Shown here: positions 10,901 through 18,945 of the stretch, piece by piece
Position numbering within the stretch: the first letter of the stretch is position 1
Layout: every line of letters starts with the position of its first letter
Assembly (NCBI GenBank): GCA_032162705.1
Contig: JAVRON010000092.1
Coordinates: forward strand, 28,914-92,913
Direction: 5' to 3'
DNA from: QHXN01 sp032162705
Lineage (GTDB): Bacteria > Acidobacteriota > Blastocatellia > Pyrinomonadales > Pyrinomonadaceae
Length of the DNA stretch: 64,000 nucleotides
Notes under the pieces: generated by a model
The model's input: the letters and a program-made list of their open reading frames with translations, nothing else
Databases searched by the model: none
What the model was told of the DNA's origin: nothing
Position numbers and translations under genes: made by a program

Positions 10901-13900
10901 AACCGCTTCGTTCGGGTCTGTGACGGTTCCAGTGATCGCGCCCGTGCCGCCGGAGAAGGTCGTGACCGGCTCGACGGGTTTCGGCTCGGCGTCCTGCGCG
11001 GACTGCTCCGCGCCGATGCTCGTGAAGACGGCGAGCGTGAAGTCGTCGAGCGTGCCCACACGACCATCGGGGCCGGGGCTTCGGAGCGCGACGGAGAAGA
11101 GCGTCTGTGTGACGGGCTTAATGTCCCGGTGCGTGCCGTGGGCGGCGTCGAAGCGGCGATGGTCTTCAATCTGGACGTGGTCTGTGAAGCGCGACTCGGA
11201 CGAGAAGGTCGCATACGTGCGTTGACCCCAGCCGTCGCGCAGGTCTTCGAGGCTGAGTGACGCGCGTGCGAGCGCCCCGCGCAGAGCCTCTTCGGTCTGC
11301 GGGAAGCTGTTCGTCTCGCGCAGGTTCCGTGCGAGCGCCGCATCGACGCTCGCGCGCGGCTCTGCGAAGTAGTCCGTGAGCAAAGCCCAGACGGGAAAGT
11401 CGTCAGAGCCGGAAACGTTCTGCGGCTCGAAGGTCTTATTGGGGCCGCCGCTCTCGACCGTGATGACGTAATGCGTTCCGCTCACGCCGAAGTCGATGCG
11501 ATAGGGCTGCCCCCAACGGTCGCGCAGCGCGTCAGGATCGAAGCCTCCGCGCCGAAGTTCTTCGCGGAGCGCGGCGAGGTCGCGGACGAAGCCGCCCGTG
11601 CGTTTGTGATACTCGGCAGCGGCGCGGTCGATGCGCTCACCCGTAGCGCGGAAGTAGGGCCATGCGAAGCGCGCGACGGTAAAGTCGTCGTCCGTGTCCG
11701 CTCGTTCGTCCGCGCCGCTGCTGTAAATTTCCAGCGTCTCCAACTCGCGCTCGAATGAGAACTGCGGGCGGTAGGGCTGCCCCCAGGGGTCGCGCAGAGC
11801 CGCGAAATCGACGCCCGACTGCGCGAGTAAGCGGACGAACGAATTCTCGTCCGAAGGGTACTCGGCGCTCTGCGTGTAGTGTGTGTGGATGGCATCGTTC
11901 AAGGGCTTGAGCTGTGCGTTGATGAGGTCGGAGAAGACCTGCGGCTGTTCGCGCTCGAACTCGGTGCCGCTCGACACGTGATGCTCGTCGTATGAGTGGT
12001 CGCCGTTGTAGATCATCTCGGCGACCGTCTCCAGCCCCAAGGGCTGCGTGCGCGAGAGGTCGAGCCGCTCGATGTCGCGCTGCGTGATACCGGCGATGTC
12101 CCCCTCGCCGTACCAGAAGCCGTAGAGCGAGCCTGCAAAGCCGAAATTGCGCGAGAACTCTCCGTCCGTGCGCGCGCGCTCCTCGACGGCCTTGTCGAAG
12201 ACGACGACGCCGAGCGCTCCCGCCGCGCGCCGCCCGTCCGCCGACCGCACGGCAAACTGTGCGTTCGCCTCTTCGCCGGGCCGGAAACTTTTTTGAGAGA
12301 GGCTCACGTCGATCTTCAACTCGCGGTCGCGCGGATAGACGACCGTGCGCGCGCCGAAACTGAATTCATCATCGTCATCACCCGTCGGCGCTGTGCTCAT
12401 CGCAGAGACGGTCACGCCGTCGCGAAACTCTTCACTCGCGGGGATGACGAGAGCGGCACGACCGCCCGAGAGCCGCACCGACCTTGAGAAGACAACGCGG
12501 CCCTCAGAGATCGCGTCCACCGCGACGCCCATGCGCGAGGTGTTCGACGTTAGCTCGACCGCGATAGGCTCGCCGTCGCGGTAGAGCGTCTTGTCGGTCT
12601 CGACGCGAATCTCGGGGCGTTCGTCGCCGTAGGAGTCGAGCCAGAAGTCGTCCTTGTAATGGCCCATGCGCCCCTGCCGGTCGCGCGCGACGAATCGCAG
12701 AGGGAGGTTGCTGCGCGTCTCGTCTCGACGTACGGCGGGCCCCGTGACCTTCGCCACGCCGTAGCGGTTCGTACGCACTCTGGGGACGGCGCGATCCGGC
12801 TCCTTCAACTCGTGGCGCGGCTCGCCGGGCACGGCGTTGATCGTGGTCGCGCCCTCCTCATAGACGGTCACGTCACATTCGGCGGGTGTGCCGTCGGCGT
12901 AGAAGGTCGAGAGATAGAAGGCGAGTGGTAGTCCCTTCGCCTGTCGGAAGCGCCCCTCGTTGACGTAGATGTGAACGGGGTCTTTCGTCAGGCGCACAGA
13001 GAAACGACGCTGCTCGGTGCGGTTGGTCGTCGGGTCTGAGACGTACGCGGCGAAGTCGAGATCGCGGAAGCGTTGATAGTCCGCATCACGCAACTCCGCG
13101 TGCTCGCCCGACAGATCGATGCGCGCGTTGAAGCGCCCCTGCTCATCAAGCTCGCCCTCGACCGACGGATGCTCCTCGGTCTCATACTTCTGCTCTTTGT
13201 AGTTCCAGCGCCGCTCGGTCTGGCGCACGACGCGGATGTGGCCGCGCCGTACGGGCTGGCCGAAGAGATAGTCTGCACGCACTTCGACTTCGGCGTTCTG
13301 ACCCGTGAGATAGAAGGGGCGGTCAAGCTTCGTCACCACGGTGAAGTTCGGCAGGTCGTAGCGGCTGACTTTGAACTCTGTGCGCGCGCCGTAGTCGATG
13401 TCGTACTTGGAGTCGTCCATCAACAGCTTGAGCGTGTATGTGCCGAGGCGCGTGCCGTCGGGTATACGCCAGTCGGCGGAGGCGACGCCGAAGCGAGAGG
13501 TGTTGAGCGTCTGGTCGAAGGCGTCGGTGCCGTCTTCATCTTCAATCTTAAAAGACACTTCCTCGTCCGCGAGGGCATGCTCCGTCTGGTCGAAGACGAG
13601 CGCGCGCATGTGCATCGTCTGTCCCGGCTGGTAGAGCGGCTTGTCCGTGGTCAAGAGGACGCGCGGCGACTGTTCGACGGAGACATCGGCCTCCGCCTTT
13701 TCGACGAGTGCGCCGCGCCGCGCCGTGACTATAAGCTCCGCGTCGCCATCGTCCTCGACCTCGCGCGGCAACTTGAAGTCGAGCGAGGCGAAGCCGTCGC
13801 CGTCGGTCGTCGCCGCGGACTTAATCACAGTCTTGCCTTCGCCCGCGTCGAAGGTCAGAGAGGCTTCGACCGTGACGTTCTTGACGGGGCGCTGTGTGAC

Positions 13901-14407
13901 GGGGTTGGCCGTGCGGACGCGAGCGCTGAAGGTCGAGCCGGCGCGTGCCTTCCGCGAAGTGACGACGCGCAGCCCGAAGAGATCGGGCGTGACTTCGGAG
14001 ATGGAGACGACGCCCTCAATGGCGGGCGTCTCGTCGGATGGCGTTGCGGGAGCGACGCGGTAGCGCAGGCGATACCAGGGGAACTGCTTGCGCTCGGCTT
14101 CAAGCAGTTCTGCGTAGGGAAGCTCGACGGGAACATCGAAGGAGTTCGCGCCGCGCCTGACGCGCACGTCCACGCTCGACGAGGCGCGTACCTTGTCGTG
14201 CGGGTCGAGTAGCTCGATACGAATGCGCGCGGGGAGATCGCGGCCCGTGCCGTTCTCGACTTCGAGCGTAACGCGCGTCTGCTTTTCGTCGAGCGAAACT
14301 TTGATTCGTGATTCGTCGAGACGGAGCGACGAACTCGCGCTCGAAAGGTGGGCGGCGAAAAGACACACGAAGAGGCCCAGAAGGGCGAGGGTTGACCTTC
14401 GCAACAT
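7988..14407 (-). CDS. Giant secreted alpha-2-macroglobulin with thioester and inserted domains
   Basis: The 2139-residue product starts at an ATG with GGAGG upstream and a signal peptide (MLRRSTLALLGLFVCLFAAHL). Many MG-type beta domains follow, including the LTTDKPLYQPGQTMHMRALVFD signature. Residues ~820-1130 hold three pseudopilin-like segments, each with RDPWGQPYR-type and DDFTVARF-type motifs. Residues ~1150-1250 are a carboxypeptidase-regulatory-like domain (GAITGTVTDPNEAVV). The thioester motif PYGCGEQ lies near residue 1499 in the TED domain, which is interrupted near 1655-1705 by a Thr/Ser-rich spacer. Bacterial homologues are thought to trap proteases in the periplasm. No lipobox is visible. 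No penicillin-binding protein 1C gene is adjacent, unlike in many Proteobacteria. Confidence 0.9.
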   Translation of the reverse strand: MLRRSTLALLGLFVCLFAAHLSSASSSLRLDESRIKVSLDEKQTRVTLEVENGTGRDLPARIRIELLDPHDKVRASSSVDVRVRRGANSFDVPVELPYAELLEAERKQFPWYRLRYRVAPATPSDETPAIEGVVSISEVTPDLFGLRVVTSRKARAGSTFSARVRTANPVTQRPVKNVTVEASLTFDAGEGKTVIKSAATTDGDGFASLDFKLPREVEDDGDAELIVTARRGALVEKAEADVSVEQSPRVLLTTDKPLYQPGQTMHMRALVFDQTEHALADEEVSFKIEDEDGTDAFDQTLNTSRFGVASADWRIPDGTRLGTYTLKLLMDDSKYDIDYGARTEFKVSRYDLPNFTVVTKLDRPFYLTGQNAEVEVRADYLFGQPVRRGHIRVVRQTERRWNYKEQKYETEEHPSVEGELDEQGRFNARIDLSGEHAELRDADYQRFRDLDFAAYVSDPTTNRTEQRRFSVRLTKDPVHIYVNEGRFRQAKGLPLAFYLSTFYADGTPAECDVTVYEEGATTINAVPGEPRHELKEPDRAVPRVRTNRYGVAKVTGPAVRRDETRSNLPLRFVARDRQGRMGHYKDDFWLDSYGDERPEIRVETDKTLYRDGEPIAVELTSNTSRMGVAVDAISEGRVVFSRSVRLSGGRAALVIPASEEFRDGVTVSAMSTAPTGDDDDEFSFGARTVVYPRDRELKIDVSLSQKSFRPGEEANAQFAVRSADGRRAAGALGVVVFDKAVEERARTDGEFSRNFGFAGSLYGFWYGEGDIAGITQRDIERLDLSRTQPLGLETVAEMIYNGDHSYDEHHVSSGTEFEREQPQVFSDLINAQLKPLNDAIHTHYTQSAEYPSDENSFVRLLAQSGVDFAALRDPWGQPYRPQFSFERELETLEIYSSGADERADTDDDFTVARFAWPYFRATGERIDRAAAEYHKRTGGFVRDLAALREELRRGGFDPDALRDRWGQPYRIDFGVSGTHYVITVESGGPNKTFEPQNVSGSDDFPVWALLTDYFAEPRASVDAALARNLRETNSFPQTEEALRGALARASLSLEDLRDGWGQRTYATFSSESRFTDHVQIEDHRRFDAAHGTHRDIKPVTQTLFSVALRSPGPDGRVGTLDDFTLAVFTSIGAEQSAQDAEPKPVEPVTTFSGGTGAITGTVTDPNEAVVANTTVTAKHKFTALEFTAKTDDKGVYLLRNLPSGIYTLSFEASGFRRTVIDDVKVQSSNLTKADVRLDIAGVSETVSVTAESLNVVNTSSSMVSSVVEHSVSTKIPLSTPRLREFFPETLVWQPSLETERDGTARIRFKLADNITTWKMSVIASTEDGKLATVEKEFLAFQPFFVEHDPPRVLTEGDEISLPVVLRNYLERAQAVDVEMKPESWFTLGGPARQRAEVPSGDSARPTFDFRAVASIKDGKQRVTAVGADASDAIEKPVTVHPDGEERSRTDAAVFNDAGTLGVNVPADVVRGSVRGELKIYPNLTTHVLEGVEAIMSRPYGCGEQTISSTYPSVLVLDYYRRTGGKLEGELPPIVARARGYAVLGYERLLKYRAPGDGFTYWGRGEPDLALTAYALRFLSDASRVIEVDEDVITQTRDWLVRQQREDGSWPVRYWWSNTENTGQTALTTAFIARVLAAMQKPDSGTDSPIAQQTRALASPLQTPTPTQTPSLTSATTSAQTSAPTTVTTTATATTATMTTTNSLPPLARALRYLAARADETDEPYLLASFALAADASEPQAAARAVAKLRALAHAEGALSYWALETNTPFYGWGLAGRIETTALAVQALSVYCRMPNVDCELKTDGGLKTDESNALSNPHTALSTSQLINRGLLFLLRNKDRYGVWHSTQATINVFDALLSLVANTSDTARSVGQGARIGQGTQADDTAEISVNGRRAGALVLPPADKLTAPLTLDLSPFLGAGDNHVEIRRTGSALQAQAQLVTTFYVPWPERPAATAESATANGKPATANGEAALTNRVENELTRPVDVEVKTAGGVSSKQSSVSSKQNGASTLRLAVAYDRTEAGINQEVMCSVEASRIGHQGYGMLLAEVGLPPGADVDRASLERTMKESGWAISSYDVLPDRLVVYLWPQGGGARFQFKFRPRFGLNALTAPSQLYDYYNPEAHTVVPPTRFVIR

Positions 14408-14506
14408 CACGTTTCCCTCCTCAAGTTGTGCCCGTGTGATGCTGCCGAGTTGCCCGACGGTTGGAGAGGGCCGGGCTAAAATTTTAGACGACGATTGATG
14501 GACAAA

Positions 14507-14553
14507 GGCGAGCGGCAACGTGATGAAAGATACACGTCACGTTGCCGCTCGCC
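14507..14553 (-). terminator. Strong hairpin downstream of the MDR gene
   Basis: A perfect 17-bp inverted repeat (arms 14507-14523 and 14537-14553, containing GCGAGCGGCAACG) follows the stop of the oxidoreductase at 14569. The minus-strand product continues with a short T run (TTTG). It separates that gene from the alpha-2-macroglobulin gene. Confidence 0.75.
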
Positions 14554-14568
14554 CGTTTGCCTTCGGCC

Positions 14569-15585
14569 TTACTTCTGGCCGGGCACGAAGATGATCTTGC
14601 CGCCGGTCATCTCGCGCGCGTACCGTCGCACGCCTTCGATAGCTTCATCCAGTGGCAGCCGCGCGCGTATCTCAGTCCGCAACTCTTTCTTCAGGAGTCG
14701 CTCGACGTTGCGCGCAGCGACGAATTTTTTCAGCGCGCCCGTGCTCCTCAGCCAGTCGGCGAGCCAGAAGCCGCGGACGCTCTTGCGCTCGAAGATAAAC
14801 GAGCGCGGGTCGAGGAGGCACGGCTCCTGCGAGAGTCCGCCATAGACGATGGCCGTGCTGCGCGTGGGCATCGCGGACAGAATTCTGCCGGTCATCTCGC
14901 CCGCTACGGCGTCGAAGGCCACGCTCGCGCGCAGACGCTTGCACAGCTCGCCGAGTCGCTCGTCGAAGTCGGCCTCCGCGCTGTCGAGCACGTACTTCGC
15001 GCCCTCAGCTTCGAGCAGCGCGACCTGTTCGGGGCGTCGGACGATGTTGACGACCTGTACGCCGCGCCCTCCGGCGAGCCGGTTGACCATACGCCCGAGC
15101 GCGCTCGCCGCCGCCGTCTGCACGACCGCCGCGGCGCGCAAATCCCTTGCCAGCCCCAACAGCGCCCATGCCGTGAAAGGATTGACGATCATCATCGACG
15201 CCTGCTCGATGTCTGTGTCTCTGCGCAGAGGGATGCACTGCGCTGCTTCGGCAATCATGTACTCGGCCCAAGTGCCGTCGCCGTCGGCGGGCGCGGCGCA
15301 CGCGACACGCTTGTGCAGAAGGTAGCGAGGCCAGAGGCCGCCTCCCGCCGCGACCACCTCGCCGCTGCCCTCGAAGCCGGGCACGACGGGAAGCGGCTTG
15401 TGAAGCCCATACGTCCCGCTCAGAAAGGCGAGGTCGGAAGGGTTCACAGGCGTGGCCGCGACGCGCACAAGCACCTGTCCCGTACCCGGACGGGGCACGC
15501 GCCGCACGGCCAGCGCGAGCGCACCATCGCCGTCTTCGTAAGAGCGCAGTTCGATGACGCGCATCGTTTCGGGTATCTGTTTCAT
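14569..15585 (-). CDS. Zinc-independent MDR-family oxidoreductase (quinone reductase type)
   Basis: This 338-residue protein has the medium-chain dehydrogenase/reductase plan: a GroES-like N-terminal half (GTGQVLVRVAATPVNPSDLAFLSGTYG, VPGFEGSGEVVAAG) and a Rossmann NAD(P)-binding half. The usual nucleotide motif is altered to QTAAASALGRMVNRLA. The zinc-ligand cysteines and histidines of alcohol dehydrogenases are absent, which suggests an NADPH-dependent quinone or enoyl reductase. The substrate cannot be read from the sequence. It lies downstream of a LysR gene on the same strand, separated by inverted repeat B, so LysR control is possible but unproven. Confidence 0.82.
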   Translation of the reverse strand: MKQIPETMRVIELRSYEDGDGALALAVRRVPRPGTGQVLVRVAATPVNPSDLAFLSGTYGLHKPLPVVPGFEGSGEVVAAGGGLWPRYLLHKRVACAAPADGDGTWAEYMIAEAAQCIPLRRDTDIEQASMMIVNPFTAWALLGLARDLRAAAVVQTAAASALGRMVNRLAGGRGVQVVNIVRRPEQVALLEAEGAKYVLDSAEADFDERLGELCKRLRASVAFDAVAGEMTGRILSAMPTRSTAIVYGGLSQEPCLLDPRSFIFERKSVRGFWLADWLRSTGALKKFVAARNVERLLKKELRTEIRARLPLDEAIEGVRRYAREMTGGKIIFVPGQK

Positions 15586-15610
15586 TGTCTAAGAAAACAT
15601 TTCAAGATCA

Positions 15611-15718
15611 GCCACAAAGACACAGAGACACAGAGATTAAATTTGAGATTTGAGATTTCAAATTTCAGATTTGAGATTTCACATTCTTAAACCCCCTGTG
15701 TCTCTGTGTCTCTGTGGC
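15611..15718. repeat. Long inverted repeat B (CACAGAGA units)
   Basis: The left arm (15611-15636) and right arm (15696-15718) pair over about 23 bases with one mismatch; both are built from the 8-base unit CACAGAGA. The interior is a run of TTGAGAT-type heptamers. It lies 24 bases after the LysR stop and 25 bases before the MDR start. Confidence 0.9.
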
Positions 15719-15742
15719 CGATCCGGTTTCTGCATCGGAGCC

Positions 15743-16654
15743 TTAACTCGCGCGGGCGGCTGCCTGAAGTCCCTTGCGATGTTCGAGGATGTATTCGATG
15801 AAGGCGCGCGTGGGCGAGGGCTGGAAGCGCCCGAGGGCAATGACGGCGACGGCGCGTGTCAGGCGATGCCCGCCGATGCGCAGCCAAGCGAGACGGCCCG
15901 CCTCCACCTCTTCGCGCACGGCCCACGAAGGCATCAGCGAGATGCCGAGGCCGTGCTCGACCATCAGCTTGATGAAGTATGTATCGTTCGATTCGAGCGC
16001 GAGGTCTGGGTTCAGGTCAACGCGTTTGAAGAAGGCGTCGGTCGCGCGACGTATTGAAGCGCCGTGCTCGAAGAGTATGAAGCGCTCGCGGCGGAGGTCA
16101 GTGACCGGGACTTCGCCCGCCGGGGCCAAAGGGTGTTGCGCGCCGACGACAAGCCCCAACTCGTCCTCGAACAGCTCTGTCACCTGTAGCGCGGGCGAAT
16201 AGACGGGAAGGCTTGCGAAGCCCACGTCGGCCGCGCCGTTAAGAATATCGGTCACGGTCTGTTCGGTGCTGACGGTCGTCCGGAAAGAGAGTTCTATCCG
16301 GTCGTGCTCGCGCATGAACGACTCGAAGAGGCGCGCGAAGAGATGTACGAAAGCCTGCGTGGCGGCAGCGGCGCGCACACGCCCGCGTGGCTCGTGTTCG
16401 TCGCCACGGATGCGCTCGCGCAGCGCGTCGGCCTCTTCGATGATGCGCTCGGCGTATGCGAGCGCGAGCTGGCCCGCGTCGGAGAGGCGTACTCCGCGCT
16501 TGGCGCGTATGAAGAGCGGCTCGCCAAGCTCCGTCTCCAGCGCCTTGATCTGATGGCTCACGGCCGACTGCGTCATGTTAAGTTTCTCTGACGCACGCGT
16601 GAAGCTCAGCGCCTCGGCGACCTCGCGGAAAGTTCTTAACTGAGACAGTTCCAT
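15743..16654 (-). CDS. LysR-family transcriptional regulator
   Basis: The 303-residue protein begins with the LysR winged helix-turn-helix: LSQLRTFREVAEALSFTRASEKLNMTQSAVSHQIKALE. A periplasmic-binding-like effector domain follows (VTDILNGAADVGFASLPV, LGLVVGAQHPLA). LysR proteins bind upstream of target operons and respond to small ligands. The target is not identifiable; candidates are the downstream MDR gene and the divergent small gene at 16834. The ~180-base region upstream is AT-richer than its surroundings and could hold its operator. Confidence 0.93.
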   Translation of the reverse strand: MELSQLRTFREVAEALSFTRASEKLNMTQSAVSHQIKALETELGEPLFIRAKRGVRLSDAGQLALAYAERIIEEADALRERIRGDEHEPRGRVRAAAATQAFVHLFARLFESFMREHDRIELSFRTTVSTEQTVTDILNGAADVGFASLPVYSPALQVTELFEDELGLVVGAQHPLAPAGEVPVTDLRRERFILFEHGASIRRATDAFFKRVDLNPDLALESNDTYFIKLMVEHGLGISLMPSWAVREEVEAGRLAWLRIGGHRLTRAVAVIALGRFQPSPTRAFIEYILEHRKGLQAAARAS

Positions 16655-16833
16655 AGCTTAAGCCTCTTTCGGGAAATGTGGATGAATATAGTTAATCCGC
16701 CGGATTAAAACAATGAGTTAGACGCGCGGGCAAAGTCGTGCCTATCATTTCGCGTCGAATCCACGTACATGAAAATGATTTCATGCGTGACGCGTGGCCG
16801 CTTCCCGGCGCGCACTTGAAAAGGAGAGTTAAG

Positions 16834-17139
16834 ATGATTCCGTTCAGATTAGACTACGTTATCGAAAGAACGCGGGGCGAACTCGCCTGTGAGGAGCAGA
16901 AGGTTTTGAAGGAGTTGGCCGGAGTCCGCCTGACACCGACCGAGGCACGCGCTGAGTGGACGCGCATGCTCGAACACAAATGGTTCGTCAGCGAGCGCTT
17001 GGGCCGCGACGTGGGGCTGCGCGTCGCCGCCATCGACTACTTCGAGAACGTGCGCCTGCCGCGACACAAGCGCGCCGCACGGAAGTCTCATGCGTCGTGG
17101 ACGAGCCGCGCGGCGCAGACGCACGGCCTCTTGGCATAA
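16834..17139 (+). CDS. Small protein resembling the C-terminal part of DUF4032
   Basis: From the ATG at 16834, preceded by AAGGAG, the product is 101 residues. Its core, LTPTEARAEWTRMLEHKWFVSERLGRDVGLRVAAIDYFENV, resembles the C-terminal tail of DUF4032 proteins (EHRWFLSE-x-GRDVG pattern), but the large upstream domain of that family is missing. A close paralogue lies at 34510 in this window. The role is unknown; the conserved His-Lys-Trp and GRDVG motifs suggest a defined binding surface. It is divergent from the LysR gene. Confidence 0.75.
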   Translation: MIPFRLDYVIERTRGELACEEQKVLKELAGVRLTPTEARAEWTRMLEHKWFVSERLGRDVGLRVAAIDYFENVRLPRHKRAARKSHASWTSRAAQTHGLLA

Positions 17140-17167
17140 ACGTCAAACAGTAAGCAGCGTCGGTTCG

Positions 17168-18847
17168 TTAACGCTCGCGGCTCTGCTTCGGTTGGAAGCG
17201 TTCGACGTAACGCCTGTAGTTTTCGACCTCACACAGAGCGCGCTCGTCCGTCCAGCCGAGGAACTTGCGGGCCAGGCGCGCGGCACGTTCGACGGCGTCG
17301 AGACCGACCTCGCCGTTCAGCCCCGTCATCGTACGCCGCATCAGGCAATCGACGAGCGTCTCGGCCAGCTCTTCGCGGAAGGCATAGACGACCTCCGCGC
17401 CGATGCTCCCCGTCTCGTCGCTGATGGGCCGCGCGAGTTCCGTGTCGCCGAGCGCGAGTCGCAGGACATCGGTCGCGCGCCCGCCGTAGATTTTCAGAAG
17501 CCTCGCATTGGAAACTTTCGGCAGAGGGCTTTGCACGTTGAATCTTTCACGCAGCGCGTCAAAGTCATCGAAGGCTGCGCCCGGCAAACGTGTCGTGGCG
17601 GTCGTGCAGGGCGGCGGAGTCCTGCCCAGTTGACGGAAGAGCAGATCGACCGCCTCTTCGGCGAGGCTGCGATATGTCGTGAGCTTGCCGCCGACGACGG
17701 AGAAGAGGCCGCGCAAGACGTGCGAAGGCCGGACGAAGTGGCGGCGCGTGACTGCCGCCTCGGCGCGCGCCCCTGCGTATGCGAGAGGGCGAACGCCCGA
17801 GTAGGTGTAGAGCACATCGTCGCGCGTGAGGTGTGCCGGGGGAAGCGCGCGGTTCGTCTCGCGTACGAGGTATTCGATCTCGCGCGTGTCGGCCTCGATG
17901 TGATTGAGGTCGCCCTCGTAGCGCTCGTCTGTCGTCCCGATCAAAAACTTGTCGTCCCAGGGGATGACGAAGAACGGGCGACCATCTTCGACGGCCTCGG
18001 CGTAGACGGCGACGTGTGGAGCGCCACGGAAAGGGCGGACGACGATGTGGCTGCCCTTCGTCCCACCGATAAGTTTCTCGCCCGCCGCCACCGATAGTTT
18101 TTCACCCGTCGCACCCGTTAGTCTCTCGCCCGACGCACCCGCGCCGTCAAGCACCTCATCAACCCAAGGCCCCGCGACGTTCAAGACGAGTGATGCGCGT
18201 GCCTCGTGCGTCGAGCCGCCGAGCAGGTCTGTGAACTCGACGCCGCGCGCTGCTCCATCAACGACGAGCAGACGCTCGACCCGCGCGTAGGTCAAGATGG
18301 TCGCTCCGTGCAAGCGCGCCGCGAGCGCGTTCTCCAACGCGAGACGTTCGGCGTACTCGACCTGCGCGTCGTAGAAGAGCGCCGCGCCTTTCAAACTCGA
18401 CGCGTCGAGTCCGGGCGCGCGTGCGAGCGCCTCCGAAGTCGTGAGCATCCGGTGACGCGGGAGCGACTTGTCCATTGAGAGCAGGTCGTATGCGAGCAGG
18501 CCGGTGCGTATGGTGAGCGCGCCGCGCCGCCGTCCGGCGTAGAGTGGAACGAGCACAGGAAGCGGGCGGACGAGATGCGGCGCGACGCGTCGGAGCAGCG
18601 TCTCGCGCTCGCGCAGAGACTCGCGGACAAGCCCCAGCTCGCCGTGTTCGAGATAGCGCAGCCCGCCGTGAATCAGACGTGTAGACCAGGCGGTCGTCCC
18701 CGAAGAGATGTCGCCCTTGTCGAGCAGCAGCACGCGCAAGCCACGCATCGACGCGTCGCGCGCAATGCCGCAGCCGTTGATGCCCGCGCCGATGATACAA
18801 ACGTCGAAGGCTTCGCCGGAGATGTCTTTCGCAGTCTGCCTCGTCAT
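17168..18847 (-). CDS. glpD: Aerobic glycerol-3-phosphate dehydrogenase
   Basis: The enzyme oxidises glycerol-3-phosphate to dihydroxyacetone phosphate at the membrane, passing electrons to quinone via FAD. The N-terminus carries the FAD-binding motif VCIIGAGINGCGIARDASMRGL. The family segments STRLIHGGLRYLEHGE, VIPWDDKFLIGTTDERYEGD and VVGGKLTTYRSLAEEAVD are all present, with a C-terminal helical domain. At 559 residues it is slightly long because a loop near residue 235-265 contains three imperfect copies of a GEKL-type unit (GERLTGAT, GEKLSVAA, GEKLIGG). It pairs functionally with glpK at 20121. Confidence 0.95.
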   Translation of the reverse strand: MTRQTAKDISGEAFDVCIIGAGINGCGIARDASMRGLRVLLLDKGDISSGTTAWSTRLIHGGLRYLEHGELGLVRESLRERETLLRRVAPHLVRPLPVLVPLYAGRRRGALTIRTGLLAYDLLSMDKSLPRHRMLTTSEALARAPGLDASSLKGAALFYDAQVEYAERLALENALAARLHGATILTYARVERLLVVDGAARGVEFTDLLGGSTHEARASLVLNVAGPWVDEVLDGAGASGERLTGATGEKLSVAAGEKLIGGTKGSHIVVRPFRGAPHVAVYAEAVEDGRPFFVIPWDDKFLIGTTDERYEGDLNHIEADTREIEYLVRETNRALPPAHLTRDDVLYTYSGVRPLAYAGARAEAAVTRRHFVRPSHVLRGLFSVVGGKLTTYRSLAEEAVDLLFRQLGRTPPPCTTATTRLPGAAFDDFDALRERFNVQSPLPKVSNARLLKIYGGRATDVLRLALGDTELARPISDETGSIGAEVVYAFREELAETLVDCLMRRTMTGLNGEVGLDAVERAARLARKFLGWTDERALCEVENYRRYVERFQPKQSRER

Positions 18848-18945
18848 CCGTCGCTTGAGTAAACGAAGCTGAGACTTTATTCTCAGCCAGCACCTACATT
18901 CTCGTAATGATACATAGTATACCGAGAGTCCGCCCGGAGCCTTCG

